NCBI GenBank assembly: GCA_022885665.1
Contig: JAGQDJ010000089.1
Location: 1-64,000 of the forward strand
Source of the DNA: Triops longicaudatus
Taxonomy: Eukaryota; Arthropoda; Branchiopoda; Notostraca; Triopsidae
DNA length: 64,000 bases
Direction of reading: 5' to 3'
Below the pieces are notes generated by a model. It had not been told where the DNA came from. It made no database searches and saw only the letters and a program-made list of their open reading frames with translations. Of the stretch, positions 52,301 to 64,000 are shown piece after piece (position 1 is the first letter of the stretch; every line of letters starts with the position of its first letter). Both the position numbers and the translations under genes were made by a program.

Positions 52301-52692
52301 ACTAATTGAATAAACTCGGGGGCAAAATCAAAGTTGAAGACCATCTTAGTTGATAAAACGCTATCTGGGTCAAACCATGACTAAGTTAAAAGTTTTATGT
52401 TACTCTTATAGACAGTAAAAAAAAAAAAGACAAATAAAAATGCTTTCTTAAAACTGTTCTATCTTGAGGATTCGCTTGTTTAGCATTTTCGAATCAACTT
52501 TGCCAATACCCATTTGCGAAGCTTCGGAAAAACCGAGTCAATAATCTCATAAAAAATGAAGGGGCACCAACGGAATGGACTGGTCTTATGTATTATTCAT
52601 TTAACCCGGACGGGTTTTGTAGCTTATATAGCTGAACTAAAAGTTCAGACTCTTGAACACAAGACCTGGTTTGAAAAAGATTGATATGAGCT

Positions 52693-52694
<2 letters not shown>

Positions 52695-52724
<30 letters not shown>
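52695..52724 (+). repeat. (AC)15 microsatellite
   Basis: About 30 bp of perfect AC dinucleotide repeat. Confidence 0.9.
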
Positions 52725-52728
<4 letters not shown>

Positions 52729-54585
52729 ACAACAGCAAAAAAGCAAAACAAAAACGCATCTTTCTTTTCGGAGGTCACCTATACTCTACGGCACTTTTAC
52801 GCCCATGAAAAGGCATCTTAAATAGAATTTTCATCTCGTAAACGTCCATACATTTAAACCTAAACTCTAAACTTAGAGAGATTACAACATTTCAAGCTAT
52901 AAGCGTAACACTTTCATTGCTGGTGTATGGCTACTTTTTTAAGAGCCCCAACGTTTTGGCGATACTTTGAATTATAAGCTGACTTTTTTAGTTGACTTGT
53001 AGCCGCGCCTTGGCTTCCAGTCGAGTCGGGCCGCTTGGTACCAGTAACAAGCCCCAAAAGAAACCACAAGCTATGACTTGTCTTCTGACTCGCAACCCGA
53101 AGACCGGTTCGGTTCTTCGTTCCTTTTCTTGCATACCTAACGAGATTTGCTTCGTGTAAAGAACGTTACAACCTCAACAAGGATATGCCAAATGCAGCCA
53201 CAGAGCCGTCAACCTTTTTTTGTATCTTTCACCTTCCCTCTTCGAACTTCGAAAAGCCCCCAAGATAAAGGACACCTAGGAAAACTACCAGGACTGACTG
53301 ACGCGGAGTGTTTTGCCTCAGAGCAGGCAATGAATGGAAATGCAATTCTTTTGAGTTGTGTAAAGTTCGGCAAACACTGTACGGTGTGACTTGCCGCTTT
53401 AGCAAAAAAGAAACGAAGAGACCCTTTTCTTACCCAAAACATCAAGTCACAACATAAAACTAATACTAATGAGGACTCGTAAAAGCGAATAATTGCCTGC
53501 CGGAACCTGTTAATACACCGAATAAGAGCCTCATTATTCTTTTTCGCTGCTCTCGGTATCCTTCTTTTAGGGAAACTGCACATGTTCACGATGAACGAAC
53601 TGGCAGAGAAAAAAAACAAACTAGATCGTCTTTTTGACGATTGGGAGGGGAGATCTAAAGAAGGAGTAAACTCTGGAGGAAATCACTCTACACAATCATC
53701 CCCCAATCAGCTTTTCCGCCTTCTTATTCCCAGCAACATCACCTTTTTCGTTCTTAGCCTCGGAAGACCCTAGCACTTTTCTTATATATACGGCTTATAA
53801 GCGGATTCCGTGTGCAGTGGCGAACGTAGCACTAGAGAAGCTTTCCGCATATAAAACTCCGAGGAAATTCCGTACACAATGTTACAGATTTAGCAGCACT
53901 TCACGGCCCAGCGGAGAAAAACCAGTGACAAGTAAGCAGCTCCAATAAGATTTCCTTTTGTGTCTTTTTTCGGTGTCTTTTTTTCTGTGTGGGGGACTTT
54001 ACTCCCCACCCCCCATCCCTCCATCCCCTCAAACAATCTCCGGATTGCTGACTCTGAACAGAATTACCGACGAGAATGACACCTACTGAATCTCGTGCTG
54101 ACATTTTATTCTTCTTGTCATTTGCACTACAAGTGCACCACGTTCAACAATTCCGGAAGGAATTCCTTTGACCGGCCAGGCGTAGAAAAAGAAAACTTGG
54201 CGTGGAAACCGAAAAAACATTTCATAACCGCGTGCGGAATAACGAAACAAAGATTGCGATAAATGGGGAATTGCGCAACCAGTATGCCTAGTGGTGGACG
54301 GGAAAATAGTTGACATTTTTCAAAGAATTTCCCGTCCGGGAATGTTACGTTCGAAAGAATTTTGTCATGCCGAAAACTTTCCTTCTAAAATTCAAACGTT
54401 AAACTACTAGCTTCCGAAAACTTCTGCAATAATCTAAAAAAAAATCGTCAAGCTCCAATGTCTACAATTTCACCACAATTTTAACAAACGCACGTTCGCA
54501 TATCCGTATGCATATTTTTCACAAATGTCTGAACGTCGTGTGTTTCACAAATACTTGAATTATTGTTGCGTATCTGAGATATTTA

Positions 54586-54785
54586 CAGTAGAATCGTGTA
54601 AAAGTGAATCTTATAATGACGGATTACCGGCTATAACAGACAAGTTGTAAAATTCCTGGTTAAGCATATACAGAGAGAAAGTTTTAATACAATGCATTTC
54701 GGATATAACGAACAGTTTATTCGGACTTAGAAGGGTCGCAATAACGAGCCTGTCTTCGGTTGAATAAACTTCATAATAGGTACTG
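54586..54785. mobile_element. MITE-like relic, pogo type (weak)
   Basis: It starts TA-CAGTAGAATCG and ends GGTACTG-TA, about 200 bp apart, with GGATATAACGAACAG inside, a wording shared with the other pogo-like elements here. Terminal pairing is poor beyond CAGTA, so boundaries are tentative. Confidence 0.4.
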
Positions 54786-57700
54786 TACAGTAGTTACTTT
54801 ATTAGGAAGAATTTAAATTGTATCAATGGGTTTTAATTAAGTACATAATTCAAGACGATAATATTTTTATGTATAAACAGTTGAATTAGACAGCACCTGT
54901 ACGTCAAGAATTGAAAATTAAGCCACTTACTACCAAAATAAGGAACACTAGCTGCCATTTTACTTTTGTGTAATCATTTGCAGCTGCTGAGTAGGTCGGC
55001 GAAGGTCACTAACAGCGTAAATTAGGTGGACAGAATAAAGGATCATAAAAGTGAAATCTTAGAGAGAAAAACGTAGAGACCGAAAAAACGACAGAGTCAT
55101 CTTTGGAGCTTTTTCTGCACCTAGCTAAAGTGGACTTGTTTTTTCTTACTTTAGTATCAGGACTTTCTAGACGATTAAATGTATCCTAACCAAAAAGTAA
55201 ACTAAAAGAACGAAAAGTAAAAAAGCAAATAAAAATACCCAAGTTGCCACTTTTTTCTGTCTGTGATGCTCATCCATTTTGTTCGACGTTTCATGACCTT
55301 CTCCTCCCATTTTTAGCAACACAACCCACACTCTTCAAATTTTGGTAAGCGAGTATAAGCTTTATTAAACAGCACTTTAGTAAAAAAATTAATTAGGATT
55401 GAATACAATAATATAATACATTAAATCTATCATGTATTGCAACAGAAACCTCGTCGTTTGATTTTTTTATTCGTTTGGCTTTTAAGACTTGCTTGACTCT
55501 AATTCTTAGAGTTATTAGTTTGCACCATAAGTTCTGACACGCATAATTACGCAAGCCACCTCGAGGATTGGTTTATTAAGGATAAATCCCTACTGACTTG
55601 TTCGCAAATATTCCTTAGGAGCATGAGAGTACGTCACTCAACACGGCGTTCTAATTACCTTACGTAAACAATGTTGGATTCCATAAGAAACTAAAACTTG
55701 CACACGATATGAATGACACGGATTCTGGGTTGTTTCCGGTGTCACTGCTTCCCAAATAAGTGTTTAAGCTTTTATATCTTCTGCGATAGACTTCGACTAT
55801 GGTGTGACTAAATGCCGTTTTTTATATGGGATCAAATTAATAGGGTTTTACTTTGTTGTCTTCATTACTACACCAGTCTCAATAACGATCTACCATTAGA
55901 TTCTTCTTTTTTCCTCTTTCTCTATCTCTCTCTTGGAGCTCCAATTTGTCACGCCGTCCAGCAAGTTAACGATAGGAAACGCTAGCAGCGAGTTGGCTAG
56001 CATGGTAAATAACTCGCATTATTAGATCTAACAAGAAGAAGACCTTGTTTCGCTACGCTTTTTCCTGTCCTGGCTTGCACAATGAAGAAAGAAGAGAGGA
56101 ATTATGTCCTCAGGAAAAACAAGCTATATACACCTATCTTTCTAAACAGAGCCGAAATAAAAACGAAACTTAAAACGCCAGAGCCCCTTAGTCCTTCGTT
56201 TGCTTATAACCCCATTGGTAATGTTCTAAAAAAAATGAAAAAAAAAAAAATGAAAAAATGATGAAAAGTAAACTGAAAGGTCCAACCCCATGCACGCAAG
56301 CTGTTATGGGCTCTTTTTAAAAGCAAACTGAAAACATGAAAGTGTCTCGGCATTTTAATCCCCTCTTCCTTTCCCAACTTTCTGCCTCCTTCACAGAACA
56401 AAACCAGGTAGACTTGTAACAGCCTAAGGAATCTCCAAACGAGGATTTCCGGCGGACAGAAACAACACATAACTACCGACTATACGATTCAATGCCCCGA
56501 GGGCAAGGCAAATAGGATGTATTAAGAATGAAACCTTAATAACCTATATCATGTGCCATTACCTAAGGTACTCTTTATTTACTTTTCCGTTCTACACTAC
56601 TTGCCTCGACTTCACATGCCCCAGCATAATCAGGAACAAGGGCTAGCACGTTTTAACGAACAAGTTCTCAAAAAATCGTTTCATCGAGGCGTTGGTTGTG
56701 TAGATTTCAAGTACAGAGACAAGCTCAATTTTAACCCCTGGTTGATCACAGTATAGCAACCTCGCTAGCTTTTTGAAAGGAAAAAAAATATAATGATTGT
56801 GCTCCTTAACCTGTTAACGCTTGTGAAAGGTTCCTTGAGAGTGACATATGTTCGAGTCTCATTACCACATACAAGTAAGAGATCTATTTGGTACGTTAGC
56901 CCTCCTTTGTGTAAAAGTATCCAACATCATCTACAGGCTTTGCGTTACTAGAATTGCCCCCTCTTAACCGTTCGGAAAGAAAAAAACGCTTCCGAGGAGT
57001 AATAGGAACAAAGGCGAGCTCTTTCACGTGTGTGCTTTGTTGCTTCTCCAGTCCACGGAGACCTCCCTGGAGACAACAATACGAGATGGATCACATATGA
57101 GAACGTAGAACTACTTTTTTGTTACCCCCTTTTACTTTTCCGAGTGGGGTGCGAGGAAGGGCAATCGGGCTTGGGCTCAAGTCCCTTCGGTTCTTTGCTG
57201 CCATCAGCCAAATGTCACGCCAAAGTCCTCAAGTTCTCTACCTTCCGAACAAGAGAAAAATGAGAAAAAATACTAGAAACAAAAAATGTTCCCAGGTGTG
57301 CTGAGTCGGTATTAGACAATATATTTGCTTCGGTGTTGTATTTTCCTCCAACTTTTTGCATGGACTCCACTTGCTCGCTACTGTGGAAACTTGACGTTGG
57401 AGATCCGTATCGCCCAATTCTCGGATCATTCCTAACTACAAGGAAATGTGACACGAAGGCGTCGCGGTTTGCTTGACTGGCAAAAGACAAAGCTCAAGAT
57501 TTGATTACTCTCCCCTTGATCCCCTTTCCTCGAAATATTCACACCATAAAATTTGACGGAAAAGATTTTTTTTACAAATTGGGAAAATGTTAACTTAAAA
57601 AAAAATACTTTGTAAAAAAAAGAAAAAAAAAGAATTCCGAGATTGCCAGATATTGTGGACACGGGCATAATTTAAGGAAAAGATAAACAAACGGAACAAA

Positions 57701-58752
57701 AGTTGCTGGTTCATGAAAATCATGGCTAACACAAGAAAAAATCTGGCGAGTACAGTAAACCGTAAGTTTTTTGGGTTAATTCTTCTTCTCTTTTCTATTT
57801 CTCTTTCGTTCCCAATGTCGTTCCTAGTCTCTCGGCATCTGCAACTTATTGTGTGTTTTATCTCAACAGCCATAGTCTGCCCAACGTTAGAACCCACAAC
57901 ACAGGTAAAAAGGGGGAATGAATCTAAAAGAAGAGGATGACCATGGAGCGCCAACCTTAGCAACCTCTGAGATGCCTTGCAGGTATCTAACGTCTTGCTG
58001 CGGAACATTTGACTCCAGTCAAAAAGCCAGAGAAGGAAAAATGTCAAAAACGAAATAAAAATAAGAAGAAACCCCCAGAAGGAAGTGCGTTCCCTTGGAC
58101 TCCCAAAAACCTTCGAGCCCCTTGCTCTGCCAGCGAGGCAAAATGCTCAAGGCAGGCCAACAATGAAACCCTAGCCAAGCCGCATGACAACCAGCGCAAC
58201 CTAAACTCGAAAACGGCTCCAGGAGAGGTAGTACACCCAGGAGCGCCTGCAGTGAAACTTCAGTTGCCTTCGCGGTTTGAGACGAGTCGTACGTCTGTGG
58301 AGCACTGTCTATAGATTTATTGACATAGCTCAAATTTTTACGTTATAGTGATGCGATAAAATTGTGAATCGTGTAAGAACATAAAAGCAGATTCGTTAAT
58401 CAATTCTTTGGCGGATTTACCTCAAAGCGGATTATCACGGATTTTAAAAGAAAATCAATTGTGTTTGGAACTAGCAAATACTTATGCATGATACGTTGGG
58501 GGAGAAAACTGATTTATTAAACAGTGCATTGTGGGGATTGCGAATCGGGGATACGACTTTGAATGGAAAGGGTCTTTTTACCCTCCTGCATTTCTGTTAT
58601 TCATTCCCTTGGTGGAGTTGAAAAATGATGAAGTGGCATCATTGAATCATAGCTACGGTTACATACCACAATGATTTTATAAGTGCGGAAGAAAAACATG
58701 TCGCGGGGAAACTTCATTAACAGCCTATTGTGGTGATGCGTTGGGCACAACG

Positions 58753-61700
58753 ATGTCGAATTCCCAGCCGTCCTTAGTTGGATTAAGCGAGCCTTCGGTG
58801 GTGGCCACGATGACCGCTTGGCCATCCGAGTCACAGCAATTCCTCAAAGTGCGAAGAAAATGGTTACCGAGTCGGACTTACCGCAGCAGTCGACAGCATT
58901 GTTATCCTTCACACCGGTACAGTGGTGTGTGGGCTCTATTGTTGACTGCCTATTTCCTGTCCAGTTGTGTCGTGTGGGTTGGCAGTCAGGAATTGCCCCG
59001 ATTGCGACGGTTACCGAGTCCTCTCAGTGAAAGCCACCCAGAAGAAAACGACGAAGACGGCTGTCACGTGACTGTCTATAGTGGTGGTAGTACTAGTAGT
59101 AGTGGTAGTAGTACTTCGAAGCCGAGCGTGGATATTTTCGGGCCCTCGGATGCGTTGGCCTTGTACTGTAAAATTCCTTCTTTTCACGGTGGAGTGGCCT
59201 GGAAGGGCGTGAACGGGAGCGCTCAGGAACGAACGCGATTGTTGGGCGTCTCTTGCCAAGATGCGGCTGCCTTTCCCACCGTTTTGTCCGCTCACGGGCC
59301 ACTGTCGGTCTTTCCCAACCTGGAGACGCTGTGGATGGACGCGTGTCGGGTGGCGGAATTGGCAGATGGCGCTTTCCGCCAGTTGCCACGATTGCGTGAA
59401 TTGCGGTTAACCTCGCACCACGCAGATTGGCCAAGCGTAGGTACTGCCTTGACCTTGGATGACCGGGCTTTGGCGGATCTCTCCGAGTTGGCCGTGCTGG
59501 ATCTCGGTTTTAATGACATCCGGACGTTGACTAGTCGCACACTATGCCCGTTGGTCCAGTTAAGCCAGTTAAACTTGACCAGCAACATGTTGCAAGATTT
59601 GAATTTTCTGGCGGGTTCCCCGGCCTCTACCTCCTCCTGTGTCGAGAAATTGCAAGTACTGGACGTGTCTCAAAACCGCATTTCTCAGTTGCCCGCAGTG
59701 AGCCTATCCCATCTCAAGAGCTTGACGCATCTTCAGCTGCAAGGCAACCTAATTAGTGCCTTGGAAGACACCAGTCTGAGTGGGTTGAGAGAACTCCAGG
59801 TTCTCAACATTGCCCACAACCGTATTTCCTCCTTGCCTCCGGGATTGTTTACTCAGCAATGCTGTCGCAATTTGACTGAGATCTACGCGAACGCAAACGG
59901 CGTTAGTGTCTTGGCACCGGGTTTATTGCGCGGTTTGGAGCGTCTGTTGGTTTTGGACTTGTCTGACAACCAGTTAACATCTTCGTCGGTCAGTTCTAGC
60001 ACTTTTGCGGGCTTGCAACGCTTAGTAGTCTTGCACTTGCAGAACAACCGCTTAACCCGCCTTGACCCAGCCGTCTTTGCTGACCTGACCCAGTTACAGA
60101 TCCTTCGATTGGACGGTAATGCTTTGGAGGTCTTACCCGAATCACTCTTCACCTCCACGCCCCGTTTACACACCCTCCTATTGTCACGTAATCGCCTCAC
60201 CCAACTCGACGCCCAACTCCTCGCCCCCTTGCAATCCTTGACCTTGCTGGCGATGGACAACAACGCCTTGGAACGCATCCACGAAGACGCCTTCCACAAC
60301 AACACTTTGCTCCAGGATCTCAACTTGAGTGGGAATAATCTTTCCAAATGGCCCAGTGGCATTCGTAGCTTGACCCAATTACGTTCATTAGATTTGGGCG
60401 AGAATCAAATCCGCGGCCTGGATGAGAGTCTCTTGGCGCGTTTGCGGTACTTGACAAGTTTGCGGCTGTTGGACAATTATCTGGGCAATATCACCAAGAC
60501 GGTGTTTGCGAGCTTGCCGTCTTTAAGAATTCTCAATTTGTCCAAGAATCGGATTCATTACGTGGAAGAAGGGGCCTTTGCCAAAAATTTGGAATTGCAA
60601 GCCATTCGCTTGGATGCCAATTACGTCAAAGACCTCACGCCCCACCATTTCGCCCATCTGCCGCACCTCGCTTGGCTCAACATGTCAGATAACCGACTGG
60701 AGCACTTTGACTACGCGCTGATTCCCAAGAGCCTTCAGTGGCTGGATATTCACGCCAATTTAATTCGCGAACTTGGCAATTATTTCCAGTTAGATGACCA
60801 ACTTAATCTCCAAACCCTGGACGCGTCTTTCAATCGCCTCACTGAGCTGACTGCAAGCATGTTGCCGGACAGCTTGCAGATTCTCTCCTTGAACGATAAC
60901 CTTATTAGTCACGTCCAGCCGTACACGTTTTTCCGTAAAGACAATCTTACCCGCGTTGACCTCTATGCCAATCAAATCTCGGACTTGGACCAGAACGCTT
61001 TGCGCATTTCACCAGTTCCCGCTACCGACACCCACGCTGGCCGGCCTTTGCCCGAATTCTACATCGGGGGCAATCCCTTCCAATGCGATTGCAATATGGA
61101 GTGGATCCAAAGGATCAACACGCCTGATCATTTACGTCAGCACCCCAAAGTTATGGACCTGGAGAGTATTTATTGTCGCCTGTTGCATTCCCGGCAACGC
61201 ACCTACGTGCCGTTGGTGGAAGCGACTCCCTCCAACTTCCTTTGCACCTATGAAACCCATTGTTTTGCGCTCTGCCATTGTTGCGACTTTGACGCCTGCG
61301 ACTGCGAAATGACCTGTCCGACTAACTGCACATGTTATCATGACCAATCTTGGTCTGCGAACATCGTCGATTGCTCAGCGGTGGGCCATACTCATTTGCC
61401 GGAAAGAATCCCCATGGATGCGACTGAATTATACCTTGACGGCAATAACTTTCAAGAGCTGGCAAGCCACAAGTTTATCGGCCGCAAAAATCTGCGGATC
61501 CTTTTCCTCAACGGCTCCAACGTCGAGATCATTCACAATCGCACCTTTAACGGCGTCAAAAGCCTGCAGATCTTGCACCTGGAAGATAATCGCATCGCCG
61601 AATTGCACGGCTTCGAGTTTGGTGATATGGAAGGCTTACACGAACTCTATCTCCATAACAATGCCTTGCGAGCCATCCACAACGCGACCTTTACCAATCT

Positions 61701-62925
61701 CAAAGTCCTCGAGATTTTACGACTCGACGGCAATCAGCTGATGGATTTCGCCGTGTGGCCCGCTCTGGCTCACAATTCCTACTTGGTGCAGCTTAATTTG
61801 GGTGAAAACCCCTGGAGCTGCGCCTGCGAATTTGTGCAGGAATTTCGCAGAGGCTTGCGACTCCTGGGCGACAAAGTTACAGCCAGGAATGAGCTCATGT
61901 GCATGTCCAATGATCACGATGCCCCGCATACCACTTTAGCCGTTGCTGCGGAGCTGTGGCAAGACCAAGAGGGTGACGATGGCACGCTGGCTAATCGCCA
62001 CAATCAAAGCATCCCTTACTGCATTCCACCCCAAGAACCCGCAGCCGAGACCACCACCATCGTCCAGCAACAAGTGATGCAGGACTATTTGCCTTTGCTG
62101 GTGACCACGTTGGTGGCGTTCCTCGTGTTGTGTTTATTCCTTTTGCTCGGGTTCGTGTACCGGTACCCCGTCCGTGTTTGGTGCTATGCCCGGTACGGAG
62201 TGCGTTTGCTGACGCCCCGCGAAAGCGTCTTGGAGCAAGGTAAGCTGTTTGATGCTTTCATCAGCTACAGCGCCAAAGACGACTCGTTTGTCCAACAAAT
62301 GTTGGCCTCGAACCTGGAGTACGGCTCGCCGTCATACAAACTGTGCTTGCAGCATCGGGATTGCCCCGTAAGTGGCGCCTACATGGCTGAAACGATTGCC
62401 CAAGCCGTAGATGCGAGTAAACGCACCATCTTGGTCATCTCGCAGAACCTGATGAAGGCCGAGTGGTGCCGTTTTGAGTACAAGTCTGCCTTACACCAAG
62501 TCCTCAAGAGTCGTCGTAAGTGCCTCGTGGTCATCCTAGTAGGTGACATCCCCCAGAAAGACCTGGATCCGGATCTCAAGCTCTATCTCAAAACCAACAC
62601 TTGCTTACAATGGGGCGATAAACGCTTCTGGGACAAGTTGCGTTTCGCCTTACCCGACGTAGTCTTGCCGAGCCAGGACCGACAGGAGCATGAGTCCTCT
62701 ATTAGGCATGCCAACCGCGGTAATAACAATAAACGACCCGGCTTAGGCAGCACTGGCCTAAGGGGACACCGGACCCGGCCGTCTTGTCATACCACTGTCC
62801 CCCAGCTCCATCCTTCTGTCATCCAATCTATGCCTTTACCTCTCCCTGTAACCCTCCCTCCGACTCCTGCCGCCTCTGCCCCCGCCCGCTCAGTGGCTCT
62901 CAATATGAATATCACCGCCACTTGA
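58753..62925 (+). CDS. Toll receptor, multi-cysteine (Toll-6/7/8/18w clade)
   Basis: Single-exon type I membrane receptor of 1390 residues, acting in innate immunity and/or cell-surface patterning. The start is the first in-frame ATG after an in-frame TGA at 58672. The signal hydrophobic core lies at residues 59-77, after a long basic N-terminus. Next come a Ser/Gly linker and many leucine-rich repeats, a first LRRCT (from NPFQCDC, about 774), a Cys-rich LRRNT (about 840-870), more repeats, a second LRRCT (from NPWSCAC, about 1019), one transmembrane helix (about 1113-1137), and a TIR domain (about 1164-1302) with FDAFISYS, RDCPVSG, and the FW of box 3. A tail of about 90 residues is Asn/Arg- then Pro-rich. 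The paired LRRCT/LRRNT layout and the TIR ending LYLKTNTCLQWGDKRFW mark the multi-cysteine clade. Which member cannot be settled by eye. The frame is intact. Confidence 0.96.
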   Translation: MSNSQPSLVGLSEPSVVATMTAWPSESQQFLKVRRKWLPSRTYRSSRQHCYPSHRYSGVWALLLTAYFLSSCVVWVGSQELPRLRRLPSPLSESHPEENDEDGCHVTVYSGGSTSSSGSSTSKPSVDIFGPSDALALYCKIPSFHGGVAWKGVNGSAQERTRLLGVSCQDAAAFPTVLSAHGPLSVFPNLETLWMDACRVAELADGAFRQLPRLRELRLTSHHADWPSVGTALTLDDRALADLSELAVLDLGFNDIRTLTSRTLCPLVQLSQLNLTSNMLQDLNFLAGSPASTSSCVEKLQVLDVSQNRISQLPAVSLSHLKSLTHLQLQGNLISALEDTSLSGLRELQVLNIAHNRISSLPPGLFTQQCCRNLTEIYANANGVSVLAPGLLRGLERLLVLDLSDNQLTSSSVSSSTFAGLQRLVVLHLQNNRLTRLDPAVFADLTQLQILRLDGNALEVLPESLFTSTPRLHTLLLSRNRLTQLDAQLLAPLQSLTLLAMDNNALERIHEDAFHNNTLLQDLNLSGNNLSKWPSGIRSLTQLRSLDLGENQIRGLDESLLARLRYLTSLRLLDNYLGNITKTVFASLPSLRILNLSKNRIHYVEEGAFAKNLELQAIRLDANYVKDLTPHHFAHLPHLAWLNMSDNRLEHFDYALIPKSLQWLDIHANLIRELGNYFQLDDQLNLQTLDASFNRLTELTASMLPDSLQILSLNDNLISHVQPYTFFRKDNLTRVDLYANQISDLDQNALRISPVPATDTHAGRPLPEFYIGGNPFQCDCNMEWIQRINTPDHLRQHPKVMDLESIYCRLLHSRQRTYVPLVEATPSNFLCTYETHCFALCHCCDFDACDCEMTCPTNCTCYHDQSWSANIVDCSAVGHTHLPERIPMDATELYLDGNNFQELASHKFIGRKNLRILFLNGSNVEIIHNRTFNGVKSLQILHLEDNRIAELHGFEFGDMEGLHELYLHNNALRAIHNATFTNLKVLEILRLDGNQLMDFAVWPALAHNSYLVQLNLGENPWSCACEFVQEFRRGLRLLGDKVTARNELMCMSNDHDAPHTTLAVAAELWQDQEGDDGTLANRHNQSIPYCIPPQEPAAETTTIVQQQVMQDYLPLLVTTLVAFLVLCLFLLLGFVYRYPVRVWCYARYGVRLLTPRESVLEQGKLFDAFISYSAKDDSFVQQMLASNLEYGSPSYKLCLQHRDCPVSGAYMAETIAQAVDASKRTILVISQNLMKAEWCRFEYKSALHQVLKSRRKCLVVILVGDIPQKDLDPDLKLYLKTNTCLQWGDKRFWDKLRFALPDVVLPSQDRQEHESSIRHANRGNNNKRPGLGSTGLRGHRTRPSCHTTVPQLHPSVIQSMPLPLPVTLPPTPAASAPARSVALNMNITAT

Positions 62926-64000
62926 TGGAAGGAAGGACAAGCTTGGTGAATTCAGACGCGTGGGAAGGCTGTGTTATACGCTAAGTGGATACACAACGCA
63001 CGCAACCTGCACTGTACTGTGCGTTATCAGAACCCTCCAAAGTCATGTATATAGTTAAAAAGTATGTTAAGCCAGCCCGTTGGCGTTTCGATTCGGTACG
63101 GAGGGCCATTGGATTACGCATGCAACGTATGCAACGATGCGATTCTTCGAAGATGGAGAAAAAGAAGATGCCGGGTGGAAGAAAAAGAATAAGTTTTGTG
63201 GCTAGCGGGGACCTCAAAGTTGGTGTTGGACTGGCGAGTGGCGAAGATCGCATCTATGCAAAACAAGGGGTCTTCGGCCTGGGCTTCAAGCTCAAGCCAG
63301 ACAAGGGCAAAAGTTGAGCTCAGCCAGGAACGGAAGAAAAAAAGTTTCGGGGGTTTGGGTATGGTTAAGGTCGCGGCGGGTTGAAGTTGGGGAAAAACTT
63401 GTATACAACTCCGCTTCGCGTCTACCCGACGTGAATAATTTATCGGTGTGCGTGCGATCATGGAAGGGTCTCTTTTCCGACATTATGAGGTGGTTCAAAT
63501 TGAAAATTGGCCCTTAGGGGCTCCCTAACTCGTCGTCGAGCCAACTAGCAAAGAAAAAACAGTTTTTCTTTACAAACCCTGGAATCTTCCGTATTAAAGG
63601 AGCGACGATGGAGCTTCTGAATGGAAGACTTCTGCTATTAATAATAAAAACGCCAAAAGATTGAAGAGTTCAAAGAATTGTCCCTTCCCTACCTAAAAAT
63701 CATCCCAGATTCTTCGACAAAAGTGGAAGCATGCGTGTGATAAACAGTAATAACTTTCAACCAATCGGTGAAGTGGAATTGTCAATTTTTCTTCAATGGC
63801 GTATTTTACACCCCGCAATTGTGATACTCCTTGTAATATAGCTTCCTTGGAAATGTGTACAGTTCCAACTTCTCCAACTTTTTGGGCTTGTTCATAGTGT
63901 AAACGGAAACGGTTTAATTATTCAGTGTCCACCATATGGTGGAAATTGTGTAAAAAGGGAGTGCTAATCATTTTTCTTTTGTAAAAAAAAAAAGTTTGTG
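62926..64000 (+). other. Toll 3' UTR and downstream sequence
   Basis: Follows the Toll stop. AATAAA at 63643-63648, about 720 nt downstream, is a reasonable poly(A) signal. Reading frames here (for example 62985-63317) are basic, compositionally biased and unrelated to known families. No next gene starts before the window ends. Confidence 0.45.
63643..63648 (+). promoter_or_regulatory. AATAAA, candidate Toll poly(A) signal
   Basis: A canonical hexamer within an A-rich stretch about 720 nt past the Toll stop. The best candidate seen in the 3' flank. Confidence 0.4.

Larger units (their letters stand above)
46362..58752. other. Gene-free interval upstream of the Toll gene
   Basis: No recognised gene. 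It includes a C14 tract (49282-49295), a (CA)n microsatellite, a MITE-like relic (54586-54785) and several purine- or pyrimidine-rich patches. The longest frame, 49066-49716 plus, starts at GTG, crosses the C14 tract and shows no family. The stretch may carry Toll regulatory DNA or a 5' UTR exon (inference). Confidence 0.4.

Noticed and set aside
57713..58314. Two plus-strand frames upstream of Toll with a possible donor between them
   Set aside because: A hydrophobic frame ends at CAG|GTAAAA and a lysine-rich frame follows, but no acceptor joins them convincingly and neither resembles a known family.
59883..60362. 159-codon minus-strand frame inside the Toll gene
   Set aside because: Antisense shadow of the leucine-rich repeat coding sequence.
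62985..63317. 110-codon frame after the Toll stop
   Set aside because: Lies in the Toll 3' UTR, starts at a weak non-ATG codon and has biased basic composition.

Overview
This window is nuclear DNA from an animal, most likely an arthropod. The evidence is spliced genes with short GT-AG introns (many of 50-80 nt), AT-rich intergenic DNA, decayed DNA transposons, and a single-exon multi-cysteine Toll receptor of the Toll-6/7/8 type that is characteristic of protostomes. I cannot place the species more closely. Crustacean-like is a guess.

Layout. (1) 35-262, plus: last coding exon of an otopetrin proton channel whose upstream exons lie off the left edge. (2) 263-1700: convergent 3' flank, mostly filled by a pogo/Tigger-like DNA transposon relic. 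(3) 1701-6245, minus: a ClC-3/4/5-type 2Cl-/H+ exchanger. Thirteen coding exons were rebuilt and every splice phase closes; the initiator Met is uncertain, with a candidate at 6720-6722. (4) 7662-9502, minus: PSMD13 (Rpn9), complete in 7 exons, with one GC-AG intron. (5) 9503-10128: shared 626-bp head-to-head promoter interval. (6) 10129-21954, plus: REV3L, the catalytic subunit of DNA polymerase zeta, complete in 20 coding exons and about 2075 residues. (7) 21955-58752: about 37 kb with no gene I can recognise. It holds two unassigned exon-like segments just after REV3L, MITEs, a diverged dispersed repeat pair, microsatellites, homopolymer tracts and hairpins. (8) 58753-62925, plus: an intact single-exon Toll receptor (1390 aa) preceded by the desert and followed by its 3' UTR to the window end.

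The genes do not form a pathway. PSMD13 (proteasome lid) and REV3L (translesion synthesis) probably share a promoter interval, and the exchanger lies tail-to-tail with otopetrin. The large gene-free space in front of the Toll gene fits a developmentally regulated locus (inference).

I did not find a clear undescribed system. The most interesting items are residue-level: a Ser-to-Gly change in the anion selectivity filter of the exchanger, a one-residue insertion in the Toll TIR BB loop that falls on a splice-donor-like hexamer, a 3n stop-free intron and a 72-bp coding duplication in REV3L, and a microsatellite expanded at the edge of a dispersed repeat copy.
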